Below are positions 49,941 through 59,640 of a stretch of DNA of 64,000 bases, piece after piece (within the stretch, counting starts at the first letter, position 1; every line of letters starts with the position of its first letter). Origin of the DNA: JAVBQL01 sp031549085. GTDB taxonomy: Bacteria > Spirochaetota > GWE2-31-10 > MWDO01. The notes beneath the pieces are model-generated. The model saw only the letters and a list, made by a program, of their open reading frames with translations, was not told where the DNA came from and did no database searches. The position numbers were made by a program, and so were the translations under genes. The stretch spans positions 62,001 to 126,000 of the forward strand of contig JAVBQL010000007.1 of assembly GCA_031549085.1 (NCBI GenBank), given 5' to 3'.

Positions 49941-51335
49941 ATGAACTCAAAGTTAGATATATTCCTTAGAGATATAAAAGATAAAAATATACTAATACAG
50001 GGCTTGGGACTCAATGGCGGAGGGGTTGGCATTGCCCTCTTCTTTTTGAGAAATGGTCTAAGCGTCAGAATAACCGATCTAAAATCTGAATCCGAATTAA
50101 AAAAATCAATAGATACTTTGTCTCAATTCTCTTCTAATATAGAGTATGTTTTGGGAGAGCATAGAGAAGAGGATTTTTTATGGGCAGATTTTGTAGTAAA
50201 GGGACCAGCTGTCCTGCCTAATAATAAATATATAACAATTGCAAAAAATAATGGAGCCACAATATCATCAGATATAGATATTTTCCTTAAAATTGTTCCA
50301 TCACCTCTCTTTGCTGTTACTGGCAGTAAGGGTAAATCTACTGCAGTCTCTGTTATATATTCAATATTCAAAGCAAAATCTTCAAATTCATATTTGGGCG
50401 GAAATATTACTATTTCACCGCTCGATTTTTTTGATGAACTTGATGAAAAATCTCTTGTTATTTTAGAATTATCCAGCTGGCAGCTTCGAGATATAAACAA
50501 CTCTCACTTCTCTTTTAGAGGAGCTGCAGTAACAAATATTTTAAATGATCATCAAAACTATTATAATTCTATAATGGATTATATAGATGACAAATTAATA
50601 ATAACTAAATATCAGAGTGACAATGACTTTTTAATTTTACCTCTTAAAGATCACTATCTTAATAGTGAAACTGTCAATACAGATGCAAAAAAATACACAT
50701 TTTCTATTGGCAATATAAGGGCAGACTTTTTTTCAGATGACACAAGCTTCTATTTTAGAGATGAAGGTAAATTAATAAAGCTGCTTGATACAGATGATAT
50801 TGCTGCTAAAGGCATCTCAACAAAGATAAATATATTGCTTGCAGTCTCTTTTTGCTATCTTGCAGGTATAGATTTGGATAGTATAAGAGAGGGAGTTAGA
50901 AAATTTAATGGAGTTAAGTATCGTCTTGAGCTTGTGAGAGAGCTAAATGGTGTTAAATTTTATAATGACACCACAGCAACAATTCCAGAAGCAGTAATCC
51001 ATTCAATAAAATCTTTTGATGAACCTCTTATATGGATAGGCGGAGGCAATGATAAGAGGCTTAACTTCTCTATATTAAAAGATGTTGCCTCTATTCCTAA
51101 AAAGATATTTCTCTTAAGTGGTGATGGTACAGATAAGATAAAAGCTATTCTTACTGAAAAAGGTATTGATTTTGCGGAGAGCAAATCGTTAGAAGATTTA
51201 GTTAAACTTAGCTTTGAGTCATCTAATAGTGGTGATGTAATTCTTTTTTCACCTGGAGCAACCAGCTTTGGGCTATTTCAAAATGAGTTTCATCGTGGTG
51301 ATGTGTTTAATGAGATTGTTCTTAAGCTAAAATAA
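49941..51335 (+). CDS. murD: UDP-N-acetylmuramoylalanine-D-glutamate ligase
   Basis: A 464-residue Mur ligase. GLGLNGGGVGIALFFLRNG is the N-terminal UDP-binding loop, AVTGSKGKSTAVSV (about residues 127-140) the ATP P-loop, LELSSWQLRD and LNDHQNYYNS the central motifs, and YNDTTATIPEAV with GGGNDKRL the C-terminal domain. It adds D-Glu to UDP-MurNAc-L-Ala in peptidoglycan synthesis. The P-loop has S-K-G-K-S instead of the usual N-G-K-T, which is tolerated in the family. It starts five bases after the cyclase gene, so they form one operon. Confidence 0.9.
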   Translation: MNSKLDIFLRDIKDKNILIQGLGLNGGGVGIALFFLRNGLSVRITDLKSESELKKSIDTLSQFSSNIEYVLGEHREEDFLWADFVVKGPAVLPNNKYITIAKNNGATISSDIDIFLKIVPSPLFAVTGSKGKSTAVSVIYSIFKAKSSNSYLGGNITISPLDFFDELDEKSLVILELSSWQLRDINNSHFSFRGAAVTNILNDHQNYYNSIMDYIDDKLIITKYQSDNDFLILPLKDHYLNSETVNTDAKKYTFSIGNIRADFFSDDTSFYFRDEGKLIKLLDTDDIAAKGISTKINILLAVSFCYLAGIDLDSIREGVRKFNGVKYRLELVRELNGVKFYNDTTATIPEAVIHSIKSFDEPLIWIGGGNDKRLNFSILKDVASIPKKIFLLSGDGTDKIKAILTEKGIDFAESKSLEDLVKLSFESSNSGDVILFSPGATSFGLFQNEFHRGDVFNEIVLKLK

Positions 51336-51338
51336 GAT

Positions 51339-51369
51339 TAGGTTTTATTATTATACATAATAAAACCTA
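51339..51369. terminator. convergent terminator between murD and the AlgX-like gene
   Basis: TAGGTTTTATTAT (51339-51351) pairs with ATAATAAAACCTA (51357-51369) over 13 bp with a five-base loop. The stem is AT-rich, and it touches the last bases of the minus-strand gene. Confidence 0.5.
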
Positions 51370-52551
51370 TTTGATATTAGACGGAACATAGACAATATTT
51401 CCATTGAACATCATTATGACAATATTTGGGTTATACTGCGAAATATATTCCAACATATTATTATTAAAACGCCCTTCTTGAGGATCCAAAAATCTTGTCT
51501 CCATAAAATTAAGACTAAGAAATGGGGCTAGCGGTCGCCCAAATGAGTCAGCAATTAATAGACATTTAAGATTATTCTCACTCTTTTTATTTTCAATAAT
51601 ATTTTCAATGAGACTTCCATACAGATATGAGTTGTATACATTGACATAAGAACTATTAAATAAATTTGTATTCACTAGAGTTTCTGAAAAAGAGCCATGC
51701 TCTTCAATATCTATTTTTTCATTATTATTGCGATAAAATGAGAATAGTGTATCAAAATTGGGGGTAATTAAAGTAAAATCATCTTTTGATGTATAAAATA
51801 TACTCGTTTTTATTCCATATGATCCCATGAAACGTTTTTTATATGTCTTTATTGTATAATTTTCTAATTGCCTTTTCTCTTTTGTAGGATCTAGCTCTAT
51901 TCCAAATAGTTCATTGCAAGCTTCAATTATTTTTATGTTGGATAGAAATGTTGATTCAGTTCTGTAGTGGTGATCTGTTTTATAGAAATAATCATCATTA
52001 ACTTGATATTTACGCATATCAACTGTTTTTATTCCTATATTCTCAATAGATTTTAAAAATATATCTGTATTTTCATGAGAATAATCGGTAAGAGGTATAT
52101 TGAATTTTGTCCAATTCTTATTATATCTAGGAGGTTGCTCGACATATAAAAATGAGATATTTTTTTCTTTTAAAAAACTATTTATAGTACTAATATTTGA
52201 TAACATTTCATCAAGTTTTTTTTGATCAATTTTAGGAGATATAATCGAGTAGTTATTTTCATCAACCAGAAAAAGCATATTATTATTATCTTTCACTATG
52301 CCACCAAAAAACATATAATCTAAATGCAGTAATTTTCTAGATAGTCCAAAAAAATCTAAGAAAAAATGGTGGAGACTAGAAGCTTCACTAAAGTTAGGTT
52401 TGGCTTCTTTTATAAACATTTTTAGATTTATCTCTTTATTTTTTAATTTTAGTGTAGCGCCTATAAACTTTGGTATAAATAAAATAGCAGTTGAAATGAA
52501 AAATAGAAATAAAAGAATACAAAAAATAGTACTTACAATTTTTCTTGCCAT
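51367..52551 (-). CDS. AlgX/AlgJ-like (DHHW) O-acetylation protein
   Basis: About 394 residues. An N-terminal membrane anchor (residues about 7-28) precedes a periplasmic SGNH-like domain. FLYVEQPPR, YKTDHHYRTE (the D-H-H-x motif of the DHHW/AlgX family) and LLIADSFGRPLAP with the nucleophile Ser are present. It would take acetyl groups delivered by the MBOAT partner and place them on an extracellular polysaccharide or cell wall. It follows the MBOAT gene by 14 bases. I prefer ATG 52551, as earlier starts overlap that gene. Confidence 0.8.
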   Translation of the reverse strand: MARKIVSTIFCILLFLFFISTAILFIPKFIGATLKLKNKEINLKMFIKEAKPNFSEASSLHHFFLDFFGLSRKLLHLDYMFFGGIVKDNNNMLFLVDENNYSIISPKIDQKKLDEMLSNISTINSFLKEKNISFLYVEQPPRYNKNWTKFNIPLTDYSHENTDIFLKSIENIGIKTVDMRKYQVNDDYFYKTDHHYRTESTFLSNIKIIEACNELFGIELDPTKEKRQLENYTIKTYKKRFMGSYGIKTSIFYTSKDDFTLITPNFDTLFSFYRNNNEKIDIEEHGSFSETLVNTNLFNSSYVNVYNSYLYGSLIENIIENKKSENNLKCLLIADSFGRPLAPFLSLNFMETRFLDPQEGRFNNNMLEYISQYNPNIVIMMFNGNIVYVPSNIK

Positions 52552-52564
52552 AAAATATATTTTC

Positions 52565-53986
52565 CTAAAAGTTGAAATATATAAATGGATTATATCCACC
52601 TTTTATTATATAACTAATAGATAGTAAAAAAATTATGATTAATCCTAATGAATAGATAGTTTGATAAATTTTATTTTTATAAAATCTTTTTTGTATTTCA
52701 AGAAAAATAGGAAAAGATAATAGAATGCCTAAAAAAAGAACATATCTAATATTAAAAATATATATAAAAAATGCAGACATCTCTTGGACATTTCCTACCT
52801 TGAAAGAAAACATTGAAACTATATATTCAAATGCTTGTTTTATTGAAGATGCACGAAAGAGAACCCAGCCCAGCATAACCATCATTAGAGTGTATATGTG
52901 AAAAAATATCTTTTGTATAGAATTAGTTATATTATGTCCAAAGTTTGTTAGTTTTTCGAAAGATATTAAAACGAAATAAAAAATACCCCATACTAAAAAT
53001 GTCCAGTTTGCCCCATGCCATATACCAGTAAGAAACCAAACTACTCCCAAATTAAAAACCAACCGTAATTTAGATTTTACTCTGCTTCCGCCTAATGGAA
53101 AATATACATAGTCTCTAAACCACATTCCCAATGAAATGTGCCACCTTCTCCAAAACTCTGAAATAGATGTGGAGGAGTAGGGGTAGTCAAAATTCTTTGG
53201 AAACTTGAAACCGAACATTGCAGAAAGTCCAATAGCCATATCAGAATAGCCTGAAAAATCATAATATATTTGCAGGGTATAACATATAATACCTAGCCAT
53301 GCCATAGGTGAAGAGAGATTTGATGATGACTGTGAAAATATTTTGTCAGCTATAACAGCTACTTGATTGGCTATTAATACTTTTTTAGCCAACCCAATTA
53401 TAAAAATGGAGACACCTTTTGCAAATCTAGCAAATGTCTCTTTTCTGTGCATTATCTGGTACTCTATTGTACTATACCTAATAATTGGTCCAGCAACAAG
53501 TTGAGGAAAAAAAGCAATATATAGACCCACATTTAATGGATTTTTTTGTACGCTATTGTTTTTACGATATATATCTACAACATATGATAGTGCTTGAAAT
53601 GTAAAAAATGATATACCTATTGGTAGGACTATTTTTGGTATTTCCCATTTAAATCCAGCAATGCTGTCAAGAACTCTCATCGAGAACCCAAGATATTTGA
53701 ATATAAAGAGAATACTTATATTTACACATATGGCGATTATTAAAAGAATTTTAGGTAAATATTTATGATCACTGAATTTATCTATAAAAAGAGCAATAAG
53801 CCAATTTATGAGAATTGATAAAAGTAGTATCAAAACAAAAAACGGCTCTCCCCATGCGTAGAATATTATACTGGATATGAACAACCATATGTTTTGAAGG
53901 GTTCTATGTTTTCTTAATAAAGTATAGTATATAAATAGGACAAATGGGAGAAATATGAAAATAAATATGGTACTTGAGAAAACCAA
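52565..53986 (-). CDS. MBOAT O-acyltransferase (AlgI/DltB-like)
   Basis: A multispanning protein of about 473 residues. FWRRWHISLGMWFRDYVYFP and GIWHGANWTFLVWG (catalytic His) are MBOAT signatures; FQALSYVVDIYR and YYDFSGYSDMAIG are further family blocks. It moves acetyl groups across the membrane for polysaccharide O-acetylation together with the AlgX-like protein. The start TTG 53986 lies eight bases after GGAG and gives VFSSTIFIFIFLP, the usual start of AlgI proteins; a GTG at 53995 overlaps the Shine-Dalgarno. Confidence 0.9.
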   Translation of the reverse strand: MVFSSTIFIFIFLPFVLFIYYTLLRKHRTLQNIWLFISSIIFYAWGEPFFVLILLLSILINWLIALFIDKFSDHKYLPKILLIIAICVNISILFIFKYLGFSMRVLDSIAGFKWEIPKIVLPIGISFFTFQALSYVVDIYRKNNSVQKNPLNVGLYIAFFPQLVAGPIIRYSTIEYQIMHRKETFARFAKGVSIFIIGLAKKVLIANQVAVIADKIFSQSSSNLSSPMAWLGIICYTLQIYYDFSGYSDMAIGLSAMFGFKFPKNFDYPYSSTSISEFWRRWHISLGMWFRDYVYFPLGGSRVKSKLRLVFNLGVVWFLTGIWHGANWTFLVWGIFYFVLISFEKLTNFGHNITNSIQKIFFHIYTLMMVMLGWVLFRASSIKQAFEYIVSMFSFKVGNVQEMSAFFIYIFNIRYVLFLGILLSFPIFLEIQKRFYKNKIYQTIYSLGLIIIFLLSISYIIKGGYNPFIYFNF

Positions 53987-54037
53987 TGTCAACACTCCAT
54001 TAAAATCATTTTTCTTATGGAGAAAACAACTTACTAT

Positions 54038-54394
54038 TTATATTGATAATTGCTCTATTGGGTAGATAAGTTTTGCTTTAAAGTAGAGCTTTTCAAGGTT
54101 GTAGAGCTCTCTTGTATCACTCTTAAAAATGTGAACAATAATATCATTTCCATCTACAAGTCTCCATGGACTAAGCTCCACTTGTGTAGATGTTGGGATC
54201 TCTCTATTGATACTATTTTGTTTAAAAAAATTATGAACACTGTTATTTAAACTCGTTATATGAGGAGTAGAGGTTGCTGTAACAATCACTACATATTTTG
54301 TTATAGGCATGATCTCTAATACATCATATATTTTTATATTTAAAGCTTTTTTCTCTTCAAGCAGTTTTATAAGTTCTTCTAATATTGGTTCCAT
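54038..54394 (-). CDS. rsfS: ribosomal silencing factor RsfS
   Basis: About 118 residues of the RsfS/DUF143 family: VLEIMPITKYVVIVTATSTP, SPWRLVDGNDIIVHIF, and YNLEKLYFKAKLI. It binds ribosomal protein L14 and blocks subunit joining under starvation. ATG 54394 lies six bases after AAGGTG. The next downstream gene is the MBOAT gene, 52 bp away. nadD, the usual neighbour, is not present. Confidence 0.88.
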   Translation of the reverse strand: MEPILEELIKLLEEKKALNIKIYDVLEIMPITKYVVIVTATSTPHITSLNNSVHNFFKQNSINREIPTSTQVELSPWRLVDGNDIIVHIFKSDTRELYNLEKLYFKAKLIYPIEQLSI

Positions 54395-54468
54395 ATTCAC
54401 CTTTTTGTTATTCAAAAATTATATAAATATTATTACTTTTATGTTATAATTAGAGGGTTATATAATTT

Positions 54469-55036
54469 ATGAAGAAAATAATCAAGTTTTTTTCATTCTA
54501 GTTAGTATTGATAATATCTATGGCTTACATATCCATTTATATCCTTTTTAGAATCGAGATTAAATAAAAATCTTGAACTATTTGAGTATGGCAGCGGCAA
54601 CTCTACACTCTATTTTGCGGAGAGAGTCAAAAGTATTGTTACAGTAGAGCATAATAGAGTATATTTTGATAAATTCAAAGAGAATATTCCAAAAAACATA
54701 ACTCCAATTTATAAAGACTATATTCAAAACAGTGTAGATTCGGACTACTCAAAAGTTATCAAAAGTATGGATCATAAATTTGATATAGTTATAGTTGATT
54801 CTGTTGATAGAGTTAGTTGTATAAAAGTAAGTATTGAAATGTTAAAAGATTCTGGAGTTATAATTTTGGATAATTCTGAAGTAAAAGAGTATTCAGAAGG
54901 TATACTCTTTTTATTGAATAGTGGTTTTAGAAAGATAGATTTTGTTGGTATTTTTCCCGGCTGCAATGGTTCTTGGCCTAATAAGATAAATACAACAACT
55001 CTATTTTATAGAGATAATAACTGTTTTAATATTTAG
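54469..55036 (+). pseudogene. decayed SAM-dependent methyltransferase gene
   Basis: From 54515 to 55036 one frame encodes WLTYPFISFLESRL, then FEYGSGNSTLYFAERV (SAM-binding motif I), VTVEHNRVYF, DIVIVDSVDR and VIILDNSEV, a typical methyltransferase. A TAA at 54512 closes the frame upstream, and no ATG, GTG or TTG exists before 54767, which lies after motif I. An ATG at 54469 with GAGGG upstream starts MKKIIKFFSF but stops at 54499 in another frame. This looks like a gene broken by a frameshift or small deletion at its 5' end. Confidence 0.65.
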
Positions 55037-55210
55037 TCCTTCTATATTGAAACTCAATAGCCACTTTAAAAACTCATATATTCTATTATTAAAAGTAAAA
55101 TTGTAATATTTTCTATATTATCACAAATTATGTTTGACTAATTATGTTAAACTGGCTAATATTTATGTGGTTATTAATTTAATTTAAAATGTTAATTTTT
55201 AAGGGTGTGT

Positions 55211-55705
55211 ATGGTTTTACCAGTATTAAAACTTGATGATCCTCTTTTGACAAATAGATCAGAGATAGTAAAAGTAATAGATAAGGATATAAAAAAACTT
55301 ATTAAAAATATGTTTGATACCCTCTATGCCTATGATGGAATTGGTCTTGCGGCCCCACAAGTTGGAGTTTTTAAGAGAATCTTTGTTATAGATCTTGAAG
55401 GAAAGGGAAATAAGTTTGCTTTTATTAATCCTCAAATAAAAGATTTATCAAAAAACAGCATAAAATGTAAAGAGGGCTGTCTTTCGATTCCGGGGGTATC
55501 AAAAGAGGTTGCAAGAGCAGAATCGCTTATTGTTGAATATCTTGATATTGACGGAAAAGAGAGAAGACTTGAAGCCAATGAGCTCTTTTCAATATGCATA
55601 CAGCATGAGAATGACCATCTAGATGGAATCCTCTTTATTGATAGACTATCCCCTGAAGAACGCCTAAAAGCTATTCAAGAGTATAGAAAAAATCTAAAAT
55701 TATAA
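55211..55705 (+). CDS. def: peptide deformylase
   Basis: About 164 residues with GIGLAAPQVG (motif 1, about residues 43-52), EGCLSIPG (motif 2, Cys metal ligand) and QHENDHLDG (motif 3, H-E-x-x-H). It removes the formyl group from nascent proteins with Fe2+ or similar. ATG 55211 follows AAGGG by five bases; a GTG six bases earlier overlaps this site. It is followed 41 bp later by fmt, the usual pair. Confidence 0.95.
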   Translation: MVLPVLKLDDPLLTNRSEIVKVIDKDIKKLIKNMFDTLYAYDGIGLAAPQVGVFKRIFVIDLEGKGNKFAFINPQIKDLSKNSIKCKEGCLSIPGVSKEVARAESLIVEYLDIDGKERRLEANELFSICIQHENDHLDGILFIDRLSPEERLKAIQEYRKNLKL

Positions 55706-55746
55706 TCTATAAATTTAAATTAAGCTCTATTTTAAGGACAAAACAG

Positions 55747-56703
55747 TTGAGAATCATATATCTAGGCACACCAGAGATGGTGCTTAAAACACTTAATGCA
55801 ATCAATAATTCTTATCATAAAGTTGTTGCTGTTGTAACTCATAAAGATAAACCTCATGGCAGAAAACGTGATCTGCTTGTTGAAACACCGGTTGCAGAGT
55901 TGGCTAAAGAGCTTTCTATTCCGGTTTTTAAGACAGATAAGCTTGAACCAGAGATGGTTCAAGAATTAAAAAATCTTAATGCTGACCTCTTTGTTGTCTT
56001 TGCTTTTGGGGTTATCTTCAAAGAGGATTTTCTGAATTGTACCCGTTTGGGTGGAATTAATATTCATCCATCTATGCTTCCAAAGTATCGTGGCCCATCG
56101 CCAATACAGAAGGCGATTCTTGATGGTGTTAGGGAGTCTGGGATAACTATTCAAACTGTAAAACTTAAAATAGATAGTGGCAATATTATTTTGCAAGAGA
56201 AATTCTTCATAGATGATGAAGATGATATCATATCTGTAGAGAATAAGGTATCAGAACACTCCTCAAAGATGATTTTGGAAGCACTAAAAATAATTGAAAA
56301 CAATAATAGTTTGGATTTTCCAATGCAGGATGAGGGGCTTGTGTCACACTGCAGGCTGATAAAGAAAGAGAATGGACTTATAGACTGGAGTGAAAGTGCC
56401 ACCCTAATTCATAATAAGGTTAGGGCCTTTATCAGGTGGCCCATTGCCTACTCTTTTATAGAAAATAGAAAGATAAATATATATAAAAGCTCTGTGCTGT
56501 TGGACAACCCATTCTCTGTAAACATAAAACCTGGTTCACTGAAACTTTCAAGCAGACGAAATGGCATAATTGTAAAGTGTGGAGATGGGATTCTGAGCCT
56601 GAAAGAGCTTCAGATTGAGGGCAAAAAGAGGCTTGACTGGAGAGAGTTCTTAAATGGTTATTTGAATATAAATGAAAAGAGCTTTGATTCTATAGAAAAT
56701 TGA
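55747..56703 (+). CDS. fmt: methionyl-tRNA formyltransferase
   Basis: A 318-residue enzyme: MRIIYLGTPEMVLKTL at the start, GGINIHPSMLPKYRGPSPIQ (N-H-P/S-x-L-P-x-Y/W-R-G-x-x-P, about residues 103-122) and a C-terminal OB-type domain. It formylates Met-tRNA with 10-formyl-THF. It starts at TTG 55747, eight bases after AAGGA; no ATG is available near the conserved start. It forms an operon with def. Confidence 0.94.
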   Translation: MRIIYLGTPEMVLKTLNAINNSYHKVVAVVTHKDKPHGRKRDLLVETPVAELAKELSIPVFKTDKLEPEMVQELKNLNADLFVVFAFGVIFKEDFLNCTRLGGINIHPSMLPKYRGPSPIQKAILDGVRESGITIQTVKLKIDSGNIILQEKFFIDDEDDIISVENKVSEHSSKMILEALKIIENNNSLDFPMQDEGLVSHCRLIKKENGLIDWSESATLIHNKVRAFIRWPIAYSFIENRKINIYKSSVLLDNPFSVNIKPGSLKLSSRRNGIIVKCGDGILSLKELQIEGKKRLDWREFLNGYLNINEKSFDSIEN

Positions 56704-56896
56704 GTACTACTATTTAAATTCACTAAACAGATAAAAGAGTTGCAAAAACAGTAAAAATACTCTTTTTTATACCCTTCATAACTATTATTATTTCCTTATA
56801 TAAAAACAGATTTTAAATTAAACACATATCTTATATTATATAAATAGAAAAAAATATTAATATTTTAGTAGTTTTCCCCCTATACCACTTGATTTT

Positions 56897-56934
56897 AACT
56901 CTATTATAGAGTATTATTACGCCATAATAGAGTT
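56897..56934. promoter_or_regulatory. inverted repeat upstream of the 56981 gene
   Basis: AACTCTATTAT (56897-56907) and ATAATAGAGTT (56924-56934) are exact complements over 11 bp with a 16-bp spacer that contains a further ATAGAG. The ATG at 56981 is 47 bp downstream. This could be an operator near the promoter. Confidence 0.4.
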
Positions 56935-56980
56935 ATTAAATAATTTAAAAATAGACACTAAATTTAAGGAGAATAAAATT

Positions 56981-58147
56981 ATGAGTAATAAGGTAGATCT
57001 ATCTTATATGGTTGAACCAAATAATATTTGCATGGAGGTGCCTGATGTTAAGGGGGAAAAATTTACTTTGTATGATTTGATGAAGCCCTTTACAAAAGGT
57101 GAGGGGGGTGGATTGCAATATAGTGATGACCCACTGATAAAAAGAGTAAATAGAGAGGCAGTTCAAAGGATACACAACTCTTGGATGAGAAGATTTGATA
57201 GATATAACTCTGAAAGCGATTATAGTAAGCTTAAGCCAATATCTAGTAATATTATGAAGGTTGCTGAGAGAATGCTTTTCAACTGTTTTACCTACTTGAC
57301 AAAGGAGGAGATTTTAAATCACTATTTAGAATGTATAGGAGACAATATTGATGAGGATAGGAAAATTAGGAGCTTAAATTTTGCTATTGATAGTGTGAGT
57401 GGAAGAGCCAGCTACTCTCCCTCTAATGCAAAAAAAGGATCATATGATATCTCCAGTGAGGTGCTTGCCTCTACTGGTAATGCTGCTATTGGAGAGCTAT
57501 TAAATAAAAAGAGTTCTGTGAAAAATGTGATGAAACTTCTTTCAAAAGAGGGGGCAAAAAATGTAACTTTTCAAGATGCAAAGCTGCTATATGATAATGA
57601 ATCTCTAGCAAATAAGATAATAGAAAAGTATGGAATCAACATTAGAACAAAGCCATATATGACAAAGCTTGCATTAATAAAGGGGGAGATGGTTCAAGGC
57701 TATGGAAAAGATAATGGAGTGTTGGCACATAAAGATAAAAAGCTTGGATCACTATTTTTTGCAGCAGAAGAAAATAAAGAGCATGGAAAATTTGAGGGGT
57801 TTCTTCCATATAAAGAGGAGACACCAATAGGGGTTGATGTGGATTTTGTATACTGGCTTGGAGATCTATATAAGGTCTATCCCAATTCCCACAAAACAGT
57901 AGCAAGCTATGAGAGAGTCGGCACAGAAACTTCAGAGCTCCTACTCTTCTTTAAGACTGTTTCAAAAAAAGATAGAGACAGTGGATATGAACATCGTCTA
58001 ACAAATGTAAATGTGCGTGTTACGGCTTCTAAGGATTTAGATGGAGGAAAAATAAAGAAAGATTCTAATTTATATAGAAATACGATGAAGAGGCATAGAG
58101 AGTACTTTAATAGTAGATTATTTGGAGAAAACAAGAGCTCCGAATAA
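56981..58147 (+). CDS. hypothetical cytoplasmic protein
   Basis: A 388-residue protein with no signal peptide or membrane span and no recognised domain. It has a charged helical first half (DPLIKRVNREAVQRIHNSW), a Ser/Ala-rich middle and a strand-rich end (VDVDFVYWLGDLYKVYPNSH; LTNVNVRVTASKDLDGGKI). AAGGAGAATAAAATT precedes the ATG. It is 47 bp upstream of the tandem membrane-module genes and probably co-transcribed. Function unknown. Confidence 0.7.
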   Translation: MSNKVDLSYMVEPNNICMEVPDVKGEKFTLYDLMKPFTKGEGGGLQYSDDPLIKRVNREAVQRIHNSWMRRFDRYNSESDYSKLKPISSNIMKVAERMLFNCFTYLTKEEILNHYLECIGDNIDEDRKIRSLNFAIDSVSGRASYSPSNAKKGSYDISSEVLASTGNAAIGELLNKKSSVKNVMKLLSKEGAKNVTFQDAKLLYDNESLANKIIEKYGINIRTKPYMTKLALIKGEMVQGYGKDNGVLAHKDKKLGSLFFAAEENKEHGKFEGFLPYKEETPIGVDVDFVYWLGDLYKVYPNSHKTVASYERVGTETSELLLFFKTVSKKDRDSGYEHRLTNVNVRVTASKDLDGGKIKKDSNLYRNTMKRHREYFNSRLFGENKSSE

Positions 58148-58194
58148 GTAAAAAGATAGTTTACAAAAGTCCTCTATTGTTGTAAACTCTCTAT

Positions 58195-58776
58195 ATGTTT
58201 ACAACAATAGATAGAACAAAGACTATTAAAATAGCTTTTTCAGTGTTAATTGTTATACTATTCACTCCATCTTTTTTGTTCTATTTTGATACTATTTTTT
58301 TACCTTTTTACAATATAAAGCAGTTTTCTTATTTCTATACTGTAATTGCGTATTTAATTTTTATGTTGTCTATAATAGGTTGTCCTACTATCTATATATT
58401 TCTTATTTGGAAACTACCGCTAATAATTAGCGGTGAAAGATATAAGAAGTTGATTCTATATTTTATCTTTTTTTTGATCCATTTTTTCTCTATCTATCTT
58501 GTTATTATTGGTTTTCTAGATCTTGGTGAATATTATCAAATTCTTGATTTCTATGGTGAATGGAAACATTTAGTTCATCACTTATTTCTTGCTTGGCTCT
58601 ATATAGATACAGTGCTAGCTTTTTGGGGTTCAAGTATGGGGATAGAATTACTTGTTGATAATATTATTCGCAACAATCGCCCTCTAAAATTAAATAATTG
58701 GATTATTCTAATTTCAATTTCCATAGTCATTACTATATTTTTGTTTATTAATAGAGAACATATACTCTCTCCATAA
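58195..58776 (+). CDS. stand-alone membrane module, copy 1 (homologous to the WD40 anchor)
   Basis: A 193-residue protein with about five membrane spans (about residues 12-30, 45-72, 85-108, 130-150, 168-187). GIELLVDNIIRNNRPLKLNNW near the end closely matches GVCLIIDNLIRNNRKLKKRNW in the WD40 protein at 21962; ERYKKLILYFI matches ERWQKLIIYFI; FTPSFLFYF matches FLPSFMVLF. So this is the same module without a propeller. Copy 2 follows after 35 bp. The conserved basic loop D-N-x-I-R-N-N-R-x-L probably faces the cytoplasm. Function unknown. Confidence 0.7.
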   Translation: MFTTIDRTKTIKIAFSVLIVILFTPSFLFYFDTIFLPFYNIKQFSYFYTVIAYLIFMLSIIGCPTIYIFLIWKLPLIISGERYKKLILYFIFFLIHFFSIYLVIIGFLDLGEYYQILDFYGEWKHLVHHLFLAWLYIDTVLAFWGSSMGIELLVDNIIRNNRPLKLNNWIILISISIVITIFLFINREHILSP

Positions 58777-58811
58777 TTAATCAGTCAGTCTCAAAGAGGA
58801 GAGATGCCTAT

Positions 58812-59387
58812 ATGTTTACAACAATAGATAGAACAAAAATTATTAAAATAGCTTTTTCAGCATTAATTGTTATACTATTCACTCCCTCTTTTTTATTCTA
58901 TTTTGATGCATTTCTCTCTCCTTTTTACGATATAAAATTGTTTTATGATTTTGATTATATAATTGTGTATTTAGTTTTTCTTTTATTTATAGTAGTTTCT
59001 CCTGTTTTCTATATATTTCTTGTTTGGAAATTGCCTATAAGCAGTAGTAGATATAAGAAATTGATTCTATATTTTATATTTTTCTTGATCAGTTTTTTAT
59101 CTATTTGGTTTGTTAGTATTAATTTTCTAGATCTTGATGAATATTATCAAGATCTAGCTTTTTATGGCAAATGGAAACATTTAGTTTATCGTTTGTTTCT
59201 TGCTTGGATCTATATAGATACAGTTCTAGCTTTTTGGGGTTCAAGTATGGGGATAGAGCTACTCATTGATAATATTATTCGTAACAACCGTCCCCTAAGA
59301 TTAAAGAATTGGATTATTCTAATTTCCATTTCCATTCCCATCACTATATTTTTGTTTATTAATAGAGAACATATACTCTCTCCATAA
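58812..59387 (+). CDS. stand-alone membrane module, copy 2
   Basis: A 191-residue tandem copy of the previous gene: start MFTTIDRTKIIKIAFSALIV versus MFTTIDRTKTIKIAFSVLIV, and identical ends (FLFINREHILSP). Differences concentrate in the second span and adjoining loop. The intergenic stretch before it (AATCAGTCAG..., AGAGGAGAGATGCCTAT) is repeated after it, so the duplication unit includes the ribosome-binding site. The close similarity shows that the duplication is recent. Confidence 0.7.
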   Translation: MFTTIDRTKIIKIAFSALIVILFTPSFLFYFDAFLSPFYDIKLFYDFDYIIVYLVFLLFIVVSPVFYIFLVWKLPISSSRYKKLILYFIFFLISFLSIWFVSINFLDLDEYYQDLAFYGKWKHLVYRLFLAWIYIDTVLAFWGSSMGIELLIDNIIRNNRPLRLKNWIILISISIPITIFLFINREHILSP

Positions 59388-59422
59388 TTAATCAGTCACT
59401 TTAAAAGAGGAGAAATACCTAT

Positions 59423-59521
59423 ATGTTTACAGCATTCTCTTTTGTTCTAATATTCACATATGCCTATAAAAACAGAGAGAGCAGGAACATTAATATAATT
59501 CTTTGCTCTCTAATCTTTTAA
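59423..59521 (+). pseudogene. remnant of a third membrane-module copy
   Basis: After copy 2 the leader recurs (AGAGGAGAAATACCTAT), then ATGTTTACA, then a jump to sequence matching the FSALIVILFTPS part (here AFSFVLIFTYA). The frame stops after 32 residues. About a dozen codons are missing near the start and nearly all of the gene is gone. Confidence 0.5.
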
Positions 59522-59640
59522 AAAAATAATAAATATGCTATAACTAACCTAGAATAACTTGAAATATCAAGTATAGAGATAGATTAGTTTTTTTATTTTA
59601 AGCAAAAAAACAGTTTTCGTCTTAGGAGAATGTTTATTAA

